In this document: positions 1 to 7,843 of the stretch, piece after piece
Numbering within the stretch: position 1 is the first letter of the stretch
Layout: each line of letters starts with the position of its first letter
Translations under genes and position numbers: made by a program
From: Abelmoschus esculentus
Taxonomy: Eukaryota; Streptophyta; Magnoliopsida; Malvales; Malvaceae
Direction: 5' to 3'
NCBI GenBank assembly: GCA_035048815.1
Contig: JAUCBN010000017.1
Coordinates: 17,914,936-17,978,935, forward strand
DNA: 64,000 bases
The notes under the pieces: model-generated
Databases searched by the model: none
The model's input: only the letters and a program-made list of their open reading frames with translations
Told to the model about the DNA's origin: nothing

Positions 1-1041
1 TATGGCCCAATTACAGAGAATAGAATACTCATCAAGCGGTCCAATCTTTTTGCACTATAACGTTTAATATTTATTACTTTATAATATTCTAATTTTTTTT
101 ATTGATTCAAGACAAAGTCATTCCTCTGCAGTCTGCACCATATACTTGGAATGGAGTGATAGGTTTTCCACTTTCCCCCTTCTTATTATTAACATTTTAG
201 TCAAATATATATATAATATTCCTCTATTATTACTAATATCACCCTTAATACAATTTCATTTAATACATTTAAAATAAAAATTCAAAAAATTGAGGTTTAT
301 GTCTTCACGCGACATATTAGTGGGAATTGTTTTTTTACAACCATTTAATATTTTTTGACAAGTTTTTATTTTATGATTTAGTTCATCTATTTTTATGACA
401 TATTTTAATATATTTTAGTAACTAATAATTATTTGTTTAAAAATTCAATCAATGTTAATTTTTTATTTATATTTTATCGAATCACTTGAAAAGTTATATC
501 TCCACTCGATTGATAGTTGTTTGTTGATAAAATCAGTTTAAGATAACGGTATTTTTTGCATGACAATTTGAATTGCCTACAATTCATTCTTCTTTTTATA
601 TACGTCTTGTTTGGATAGAAACAAAAAAATTTAGAAAGTTTTTGAATTTTGTTAGTATGTTTATCTGTATATTTTTTTATTTTTCTTTGATTTTAAGATA
701 TAAAGATTTTTGAATTATTTTATTTTTTGGATGCGTTATAATTATGATTTTTCTATAAAATTTAGAGATTAAAAGAAGACTGAATATATTTTAGGTTTAT
801 TTTTTTTAAAAGAAATGTTATGAGATATTTTAATAAAGATAAACCAACACGTTAGTGAAGATGCGGCAGTGAGGAAGCATATATAGCTGCTAACAACCCC
901 AGCTTGTCATTAAATCTCATGCTTGGAATATCTGAACACTTCTATAATGTGTGGCCTCTCTTAACTCCCTTATACTACAAGATTAGAACGTCTATTTCAC
1001 CAATAAAAAATGGGATGCTGTTTCCATACGCAAATGCTACG
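1..1041. other. AT-rich intergenic DNA upstream of the ABA2-like gene
   Basis: No gene is recognised. The stretch is AT-rich with many poly-T and poly-A runs and no convincing long reading frame. The last part probably belongs to the promoter of the downstream dehydrogenase gene. Confidence 0.6.
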
Positions 1042-1047
1042 CACGTG
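1042..1047 (+). promoter_or_regulatory. G-box / ABRE-like CACGTG upstream of the ABA2-like gene
   Basis: A perfect CACGTG palindrome sits about 320 bases before the ATG and reads ACGTGTC on the plus strand, which fits the ABRE consensus ACGTGKC bound by bZIP factors. The motif is short, so function is inferred only from its position ahead of an ABA-biosynthesis-type gene. Confidence 0.4.
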
Positions 1048-1296
1048 TCTGTCTATTAAGGAACAGTACAATTGTCTCGGTGGAGTTGTGACTTGTCGTC
1101 GAGTTGTCGGTGCACTGCATTTTCTACTCAATTCTGGTACCACGCCCTTTTATACATGGGCCATGCCCTCGAGGAAATATCGTAACGGAACACACTTCCT
1201 TGGGAGTTTCTGCTCTGTCATTTTCCACCATACCAGAATGGGATTCCTTCTCCTCCTTTCATTGGGATACTTAAATCCAATTTTCATTGGCCTCGG

Positions 1297-1306
1297 TATT
1301 TAAAAA
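1297..1306 (+). promoter_or_regulatory. probable TATA box of the ABA2-like gene
   Basis: TATTTAAAAA lies 57-66 bases before the start codon at 1363, a normal distance for a plant TATA box with a short leader. No other TATA-like string is better placed. Confidence 0.5.
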
Positions 1307-1362
1307 GGCTGTGGTTTGATAACATAGAAGGAACTTGTTATTGTTGAATTGAAGCTCCTGCC

Positions 1363-2488
1363 ATGGCTACTAGCAGCGGCAACTCATTAGACTCATCACT
1401 GCCCACACAAAGGTAAACTCTTTTACCCTCTTTTTCAGCTTCTGTTTTGTAAGAAGTTCAGGTTCTAGCTTTGCTGACTCTTGTGCTGGCAATCAACTCC
1501 TGCAGAACATGTTCTTTTTTGTGATTCAGTTACTGGTTTATATGATATGTTTTGGTGGTCAATTTATATACTTTAGATGAGTTTTCTTGTTGATTTTTAA
1601 ATGGTATCTTGAATCTGAACCAGGAATAAAATTTATCTCTTCTGAAGTGAAATCAGTTTAAGTTTCGTTTTGGTCAAAATTTTTGACAGATTGGCAGGGA
1701 AAGTGGCATTGGTCACGGGTGGAGCAGCTGGCATTGGCGAGGCCATTGTTCGTCTGTTTCACAAGCATGGTGCCAAAGTCTGCATAGTCGATGTGCAAGA
1801 CAGCCTTGGTCTCCAAGTCTGTCAATCCCTCGGTGACACCCCGGATATTTGTTTTTTCCATTGTGATGTTTCAAAGGAGGAAGAAGTTCAGTGTGCAGTC
1901 AGCTTTGCTGTCGATAAGTTTGGTACGCTTGATATAATGATCAACAATGCCGGATTATCAGGTCCACCATGTGCCGATATCCGCAATTACGATTTATCCG
2001 AGTTCGAGAAGGTGATGGATGTGAACGTCAAGGGTGTTTTCCTAGGAATGAAGCATGCTGCTAGGATTATGATCCCTTGTGGGAAGGGTTCCATAATTTC
2101 TTTGTGTAGTGTTGCGAGTGTCATCGGAGGACTTGGACCACACGCATACACAGGGTCTAAACATGCTGTGTTAGGCCTGACCAGGAGCGTCGCAGCCGAG
2201 CTAGGCAAATATGGGATACGTGTGAATTGTGTTTCTCCGTATGCCGTAGCGACCGACCTGGCTTTCGCTCACTTGCACGAGGACGAAAGAACCGAGGATA
2301 TACGAGAGGGTTTTCGTTCTTTCACTCGGAGAAATGCTAACTTGAGTGGTGTGGATTTGACAGTGGACCATGTAGCTAATGCAGTTCTGTTCTTAGCAAG
2401 CGATGAAGCAGGGTATATAAGTGGAGATAATCTTATGGTTGATGGTGGGTTTACAAGTTCAAACCACGCACTGCGTGTCTTTAGATGA
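1363..2488 (+). CDS. ABA2: xanthoxin dehydrogenase-like short-chain dehydrogenase (ABA2 type)
   Basis: Two exons, 1363-1412 and 1690-2488, give 282 residues; Arabidopsis ABA2 has 285. The enzyme is a cytosolic NAD-dependent SDR that oxidises xanthoxin to abscisic aldehyde in ABA synthesis. Visible signatures are the Rossmann motif TGGAAGIG (residues 26-33), NNAG (102-105), and the catalytic Ser about 157 with YTGSK (Tyr170, Lys174). The N-terminal Ser-rich lead, the stretch RSVAAELGKYGIRVNCVSPY and the C-terminal VFR end match ABA2 rather than other plant SDRs. The start ATG in exon 1 is followed by a GT donor at 1413; the AG acceptor is at 1688-1689, and the joint rebuilds an Arg codon. A single-exon start in the intron at 1670 would not be an ATG, so the two-exon model is preferred. 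An A-rich run with AATAAA near 2632 may serve polyadenylation. Substrate is inferred from similarity. Confidence 0.9.
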
Positions 2489-2915
2489 GGATTTGGGAAT
2501 TTCAAATATGAACTGCTTAAGAAAGCTTCATTAATGTAGCTTTAATTCAATTTGTAGTAGATTGCTGTAGGCTATGTTCTGTCGGCTCCTGGATATGAAG
2601 CTAAATCTGTAATATTCACTTCAAACATATAAATAAAAAAGTGGAAGAGTAAATTATTGTTTATGGATGCCTATAGTTAACCATAATCGTTATATCGTTA
2701 TATTTTATAGGTTAATTAAATCGTTAAAATTAAAGAAACATGGACCTAAAAAAACTAAGGATCCTGGTTCCGCCAAGTTTGAACACAAAACTATTCAGTC
2801 CTCCCTCTTCCCCGCAATCCCCAGTTCTAAAAAGCAAAGAAAAAATCTCAAAATTTCCCGGACAAACCAATGACTTCAAACCCCTAGCCTTAGCAATTGA
2901 GCAAAATCCCAGGAA
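2489..2915. other. spacer between ABA2-like gene and MUS81 pseudogene
   Basis: Contains the probable 3' UTR of the dehydrogenase gene and the former 5' leader of the MUS81 relic. Short open frames near 2667-2937 match nothing I know and lie upstream of the MUS81 start, so I treat them as leader sequence. Confidence 0.5.
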
Positions 2916-3733
2916 ATGGAGAAGAATAGATGAGTAATGTGTCCTGAGGGTGAAGAATCAGCAAATTACTTGTTGCAAAGGAGGCAAGAGCTGGCCGAGA
3001 AACCCAAGGGGATAAAAGAAAACACTGACATGTCTTATTCCGAGGCATACACCAACATTTGCAACGCTCAACATCCCATCAAGACACTTAAAGATCTCAG
3101 TGACATCAAGTATCCTCATTTCTTTCTTTCTTTTTTTCATCTGATCAGTTGCATTTTTCAAAGAAAGTAAATTTGACTTCTTTGGGTTGTTTCTTTTTCT
3201 TGGTTTGGGTTTTTGGGTACATAACTAGAAAGGGTACATAATATTTTCTTGAACTTCTTTTTTATGTATTGGTCCTCTTGAATTGTTCCAAAAGAATTCA
3301 ATGGCATGTGCATTATAGATTTGAAGTATCAGATGGATGTACCTTATCATTAGAGAAACCACAGATGAAAATACATTTATGCATAAGCAGGATCTTATTG
3401 ATACAACTGAAGCAAATGGGCTCTCATTGGCGCCTATTGTGTATGTTGATTAGTGATTTTGTAGTGTACTCGCATGGGGTACTTTAAGGAACAAGTTCTT
3501 TCTGCTTTTCCTGAAGTGTCTGAAACATTCAAGAACAAGGATACTTCTTCATTTTTTTCAGCGGTCTTGTGTCGTCTTCGAGAAGATCAAATTTATGGTT
3601 AGATATTCTCCATTTGAATGTTACTCAATAAATAACTGAGAGGATCAATTTCATCTTTGAAAATTGTGGGATTTGATATGATCCTTCTTTTATATATGCT
3701 CAAGGAAAGACGCTCGTGATGGAACACAATGTA

Positions 3734-3738
3734 CTAGG
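3734..3738. repeat. left target-site duplication of the LTR element (CTAGG)
   Basis: CTAGG directly precedes the left LTR and recurs at 6670-6674 directly after the right LTR. A 5-bp duplication is standard for LTR retrotransposon integration. Confidence 0.93.
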
Positions 3739-4030
3739 TGTAAGACTCCAAAACTAAAGAAGAAGAATTAAAATAAAGGGGAGGATCAGATAGAGCATAG
3801 GGAGATAATAGAGAAGAGAATTGGGGAAGAAAACAGAGACAATTTCATTCATTCTATTCATATCCAGCCAAGAGAAAAAAACAGAGTATATAACCCTAGA
3901 TTGCACTCCCAAACGACGGTGCATAAGGACATTCCAAAACTTACCGTTTCATTAATAACTAATTAACTAACATTTCTAATTGAACTAATTATTTACTCAC
4001 ACCAACAGCTAATAAAAAGAGTCCATGACA
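3739..4030 (-). repeat. left LTR (3' LTR of the minus-strand element)
   Basis: 292 bp, TG...CA ends. It differs from the right LTR at 8 positions by eye, all transitions and no indels, about 97.3% identity. It contains TATATAA near 3892-3900, which could act as a TATA element on either strand. Confidence 0.95.
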
Positions 4031-4489
4031 ATACTCCCTGCTCAATAAAATCCTTGTCCTCGAGGATTTGAACATAATCCTTTTTCGATGATTAGACCAA
4101 ATATGCCCCCATGCTCTTTTAACCTTAAACAAAGATGAAGTAGAAACCATCAGTAGTTCCTCCATACTAACAATGATTAAAAACCAAAGATCATCTAACA
4201 TTTCCATGTGGACGTTGGCAAGATTAACACCTCCAGGATCAAAAATGACCACTTCCAAATTGTAGCTAAATGCAGCAAAAGCTAAAAAATAACCCAGTTC
4301 AGCACTTCTCTTTTTCATTTTACTGTCACTTCCACGAAGAAAAAGAAAAATTAAAATAACAACTTGCATTCTCCAACCATCACATATCCTAGATAAACCT
4401 GGATCGAAGGGAAAAAATGTGTTAAGCATTTTCATCACTGAAACAAGTTCAGTTCTGTAGGCTCGCACAACCTTTTTTCCTTCTCTATA

Positions 4490-5058
4490 TAAAGTATTGA
4501 AGGTAACTCTGTCTCCATATAGCTGATAGTTGCTAGTCTTGTATTTTTGTTCTTCCTCATAGTATTTATTGAAAACTAAACTCTCCTTGATTTCTTCAAA
4601 AGATGACATGCTTTTTGGCAGCAGAATATGGCCGCCTTTGAGAGTAGCTAATGAATCCTGCAATGCTTGGTCAGATACTCCAATTAAGGAAAATAGATAT
4701 GCCACAAGTTTATATCTAATTTTCTCCGGTTCAAGCGAAATGAGTATTGATGTTTTCCCTCCACCTTCAAGCATGTTAGCCGTTTTTGGAATTAGTGGAG
4801 AAACTTCACAAAAGGCTTTTATCTTTTCTTTAAAAGCTAATGCATCAATAAAAAAGAGATCTACTCCAGCATCGGCAAAAACCTTTGATACCCAAAATGA
4901 CTCTCCTAAAAACAATGTTTGACGAGAATCGGTTCGTGCCACAATAACATTGTCTAAACCATTCTCTTCACGAGAGTCAATTGTTGTTTTGATTCTCATA
5001 ATGACTTCCTCTCTAGACACCACCTTCCTGCCTTGTGTATGACTGACCACAAGCTTTC
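4490..5058 (-). pseudogene. captured PEP mutase/isocitrate lyase-family domain, C-terminal part
   Basis: The minus-strand frame contains HTQGRKVVSREE, VIVARTDSRQ, FIDALAFKEK, PKTANMLEGGGKT and YKLVAYLFSLIGVS. These match the plant chloroplast proteins annotated as carboxyvinyl-carboxyphosphonate phosphorylmutase (Arabidopsis At1g21440/At1g77060 type), members of the PEP mutase/isocitrate lyase superfamily of C-C and C-P bond lyases. The host genes have introns; this copy is continuous, so it came through a spliced RNA. It is shifted by one frame against the upstream half (see 5045-5300). Homology fades after about 4500, and the remaining open frame down to 3989 runs through the element's 3' end into the LTR. 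Several family-typical residues are changed, so activity is doubtful. Confidence 0.82.
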
Positions 5059-5984
5059 GGAGACACCTGATCTTCAAGAATGATCCCTGCAAAGCCAGCT
5101 CTTATATATCCTTTAATAGTTCTCTTCACATTCATCGTATTTTCATATCCATCGTCACCATCTCCCATGACAGGAAGATACATGGCTTGAGTGATTTGTT
5201 GGCCCTGATCAACCAATTTCTCATAGGAAATAAATCCTGTGTCTGGTAATCCCATGCGAGCAGCAAAAATGGAAAAGTCTGAATCTCCTGGATCATATGG
5301 TAAAGATAACTTTATGTGATCCGATAGCTGATTTACATCTCTCGATTTCACCTGAATCTTACCTTGCACTTTAGTACATTCATTGGTGCTCACCAACCGA
5401 TTACATTGGCCTATTTTGTGGCCAATCATCTCATCCTCCATAGAAGAATTCAACCTCATATTTTGCATTGATGATTGTTTTAGTAATCTCTTAGTCAAGC
5501 TATCACAACCCTCAAAATCCAAATTTTTTTTCAAATCACCTTGCAACAGATACCTATTTGTGTTGTTCACATCATCTAATACTTCATTAGTGTCCATAGA
5601 TAATTTATCAAAAATATGTACCTGAATTTTGTCGTTCAAATCAACAAGATTCACCTTACTAATCATTACTTCATCACACTTGGAAGTAATCCTTTCACCC
5701 TCGTTCGCTTCAACTGTTGGCATTAAGACTTCCTCAAATTGTTTGATTTCACTCGAACCCTTAATCAAGTTATCAATATTTTCTGATTCTGTGTCTATTG
5801 TCATAGGCAATCTGTCGAACACCATGTCTTCATTAGGGACTGGTAATCTGTCGAGCTCCATGTCTTCATTAGAGACAGGCAATCTGTCGAGCACCATGTC
5901 TTCATTAGGGACTGTCGCCTGTGATTCTAATGTCGATTCCACATAGTCTGATATCACATTATCTTTATAAAATTGAATGTCCAT
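5013..5984 (-). pseudogene. element ORF: RRM tail, repeat spacer, then start of captured PEP mutase domain
   Basis: An open frame of 323 codons. It begins MDIQF, the usual end of a PTB RRM, so its upstream half lies in another frame (5996-6274). Residues 25-60 hold three 12-residue repeats of the type VPNEDMVLDRLP. Residues about 61-225 are a polar stretch I do not recognise. From about residue 228 the PEP mutase homology begins (GDSDFSIFAARMGLPDTG, VMGDGDDGYENTMNVKR, GYIRAGFAGIILEDQVSPKA) and breaks at ACG, where a one-base shift moves homology to the next frame. Two unrelated host domains therefore sit in one element, separated by non-homologous sequence. Whether the chimera was ever translated cannot be told from sequence. 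Confidence 0.8.
5805..5912 (-). repeat. three tandem 36-bp repeats inside the element ORF
   Basis: Three in-frame copies encode VPNEDMVLDRLP, VSNEDMELDRLP and VPNEDMVFDRLP. The units differ by only a few bases, so the expansion is probably recent or maintained. Confidence 0.88.
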
Positions 5985-6274
5985 CCGACAACAACGTCGT
6001 AGATATAACGACCATGTAAATAATTTCTAGCCGAGATTGCATCCAAACGGTTTTGAAACTTGATCAATGCTTGAAAATTAGTCGATTGTTGAAGTAGAAC
6101 AATCTTATCCACCAACCCATGAGGAAAGAACACTTGATACATAGTTTCCATTGTGATCGGATACATTACCTGAGTGACAGTTACCAACAATATCTGACTA
6201 GTTGAATAGCTTTCTAACAACACTTTAAATTCTTCGCAAAACTTCGACCAAGATAATTGTTGAACGTCAACCAT
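5970..6274 (-). pseudogene. captured RRM of polypyrimidine tract-binding protein (PTBH3 type)
   Basis: From the first ATG at 6274 the minus strand reads MVDVQQLSW, then a segment with ILLVTVTQVMYPIT, YQVFFPHGLVDKIV, NFQALIKFQ and YLHGRYIYD. This matches the second RRM of plant PTB homolog 3 (host type ILLVTIHHMLYPIT ... FQALIQYQ ... LQGRNIYDGCCQLDIQF). A single frame change just after IYD moves the match into the neighbouring frame (CCRMDIQF at about 5970-5990). PTB proteins bind pyrimidine-rich RNA and regulate splicing. The fragment covers about one RRM and begins about 100 bases inside the right LTR, where gag would normally start. It is intronless. Confidence 0.8.
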
Positions 6275-6356
6275 GACTGAGACGGAAGGCTTTTGGATTT
6301 TACTCGCAACGGTTTGCTGCTGCTTGATTCTGAAATTTCCACAAAAACTCAAAGGA

Positions 6357-6377
6357 TAACCTGAGCTCTGATGCCTT
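6357..6377 (-). other. primer-binding site resembling initiator tRNA-Met complement
   Basis: On the minus strand, two bases after the LTR end, the sequence is GGCATCAGAGCTCAGGTT. The standard plant site is TGGTATCAGAGC, complementary to the 3' end of initiator tRNA-Met. One substitution (T to C) and one inserted T are seen in the 18 bases. Confidence 0.7.
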
Positions 6378-6669
6378 TGTAAGACTCCAAAACTAAAGAA
6401 GAAGAATTAAAATAAAGGGGAGGATCAGATAGAGCATAGGGAGACAATAGAGAAGAGAATTGGGAAAGAAAGCAGAGACAATTTCATTCATTCCATTCAT
6501 ATCCAGCCAAGAGAAAAAAACAGAGTATATAACCCTAGATTGCACTCCCAAACGACGGTGCATAAGGACATTCCAAAACTCACCGTTTCATTAATAATTA
6601 ATTAACTAACATTTCTAATTGAACTAATTATTTACTTACACCAACGGCTAATAAAAAGAGTCCATGACA
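6378..6669 (-). repeat. right LTR (5' LTR of the minus-strand element)
   Basis: 292 bp, the same length and termini as the left LTR. All eight differences from it are transitions. It would drive transcription toward lower coordinates through the captured gene fragments. Confidence 0.95.
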
Positions 6670-6674
6670 CTAGG
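6670..6674. repeat. right target-site duplication of the LTR element (CTAGG)
   Basis: Second copy of the 5-bp target, directly after ATGACA. With one copy removed, the MUS81 frame upstream (ends ...TQCTR) continues directly into the frame downstream (IQSSKDGGDRP). Confidence 0.93.
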
Positions 6675-7030
6675 ATTCAATCAAGTAAAGATGGTGGAGA
6701 CAGGCCGAACTTGTGTACCTTAATCTGTCCTTCCTCTGTATGTGAATTACGATTTGATTATCTTGCATCTGTGTCTCAGATAAGTTATGGTGGGATAAGC
6801 TCTGAGAAAAGTTTCTGAAATAAACAATATTAAAAGATGGCTGAGTGAAAAGAAGAATATTTTGATTAGATGTGGTGTCTAATAAATACTTCTGCCTTAT
6901 GAACTGCCATTATCTCGGTTGATATATTGATATGTTCTATGTGCAGAGGCCAAGTTCAAATGATCTAAAAGCAGATATGAATGTCTTAAGTATTCCACCT
7001 CTGAGCTTTGGAGAGTGTGTAAGGTGTATA

Positions 7031-7572
7031 TAAAAAATGGGTATCCGATTTTTTGGGTATTTATTTGTTGGCCCGTGTTTTAATCTATTTAAATTGGGTA
7101 CTTATAAACCCGAATACTCAGTTAATCTAGTAATATGTATTCAATTTATATATTTTTTAAAATTTTTAGTTTTAAAATAAAAAAATATGTATTAGATATA
7201 TAATTTAAAATTTTATAATACACAAATCAAACATAAAAATTAGTGATTTAAAGTTAGTTTTAGAATATTTAAATATATATATATTAAAATTTATTATAGA
7301 AAACACTTAAACATATTAATCTTGTTTTTTTCTTTCATTATCAATAAACTAATGAAAATATATATGAAAATGTTAGAATTTAAAAGTATATAATATCAAC
7401 ATAGAATCAATTTAGATACTTAAATTTACCGGGTTGAATACTCGGTAATTAACATAAATTAGTTCAGACTTCGCCCAATTATTCTCGGTTTGGATATATT
7501 TTTTCTAAATTACTCAATATTTTTTTAGAATCATCGGATCGGGTTAGTCTTGTTGGGTAATTTTGATCCCTA
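7031..7572. mobile_element. possible hAT-like element remnant at the end of the MUS81 relic
   Basis: The right border reads GATCCCTA, whose complement TAGGGATC resembles the TAGGG-type termini of the other hAT-like elements in this window. The interior has GGGTAT/CCCGAAT and ATCGGATCGGGTT motifs typical of such non-autonomous repeats. The left border and target duplication are poor, so the extent is approximate. Confidence 0.35.
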
Positions 7573-7843
7573 GTTATAGGTTGCATAAGATGATTGGGAT
7601 CAACATAATTAATATTATTTAAAATTATATAATTTATTTTTCAATTAGGAGTTGGTTAAAAAGTATCGTAAATAAATTGATTCTTAGTTTAATTGGTGTC
7701 ATTTCAGTAACTTTGAGATTGTAGACACAGGTTTATCCGATTTAAGAATTGAATTCGTAATAAAATAATTATTTTTATTAAATAATAAATATGTATTTTT
7801 AATACAAGTATTTATTTCAACCAATAGATAAATCGTTTCAAAA

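Larger units (their letters stand above)
3739..6669 (-). mobile_element. non-autonomous LTR retrotransposon carrying fragments of two host genes
   Basis: A 2,931-bp element is bounded by two 292-bp LTRs that start TGTAAGACTCC and end ATGACA, flanked by CTAGG duplications. It reads on the minus strand. Next to the right LTR, about 2 bases in, the minus strand has GGCATCAGAGCTCAGGTT, a near match to the primer-binding site for initiator tRNA-Met (TGGTATCAGAGC). Next to the left LTR the minus strand has a purine-rich tract, GAGCAGGGAGTAT. No protease, reverse transcriptase, RNase H or integrase was recognised in the 2,347-bp body, so mobilisation would need proteins from another element. The body instead holds a PTB-type RRM, an unrecognised spacer with short tandem repeats, and a PEP mutase-like domain, all without introns. 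Family assignment (Gypsy or Copia) is open. Confidence 0.92.
2916..7020 (+). pseudogene. MUS81: MUS81 endonuclease pseudogene, truncated and split by a retrotransposon
   Basis: Pieces of the plant MUS81 crossover-junction endonuclease lie in order. The first coding exon (2916-3109) carries LLQRRQELAEKPKGI and IKTLKDLSDIK. A piece with FMHKQDLIDTTEANGLSLAP follows at about 3346-3440, a piece with EQVLSAFPEVSE at about 3480-3601, a segment at about 3704-3738 resumes after the insertion at 6675-6838, and a last exon piece (about 6946-7020) has SIPPLSFGE. Defects: codon 6 is TGA where homologues have Arg (a CGA to TGA change), the HhH-proximal exon is not found, the frame breaks around 3300-3345, an LTR element sits at 3739-6669, and homology stops just before the ERCC4 nuclease domain. 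The gene cannot make a nuclease. In intact plants MUS81 pairs with EME1 to resolve recombination intermediates. A functional copy elsewhere is expected. Confidence 0.85.

Noticed and set aside
1010..1303. 97-codon open frame upstream of the ABA2-like gene
   Set aside because: Overlaps the G-box and ends at the TATA box; no similarity to known proteins, so it is promoter DNA.
2667..2937. Small gene between ABA2 and MUS81
   Set aside because: Frames overlap each other, have no homologue and lie just before the MUS81 start, so they are most likely leader sequence.
4569..5946. Plus-strand open frames within the retroelement (4569-4922, 5383-5625, 5629-5946)
   Set aside because: Complement of the captured gene fragments; their repeats only mirror the minus-strand triplication.
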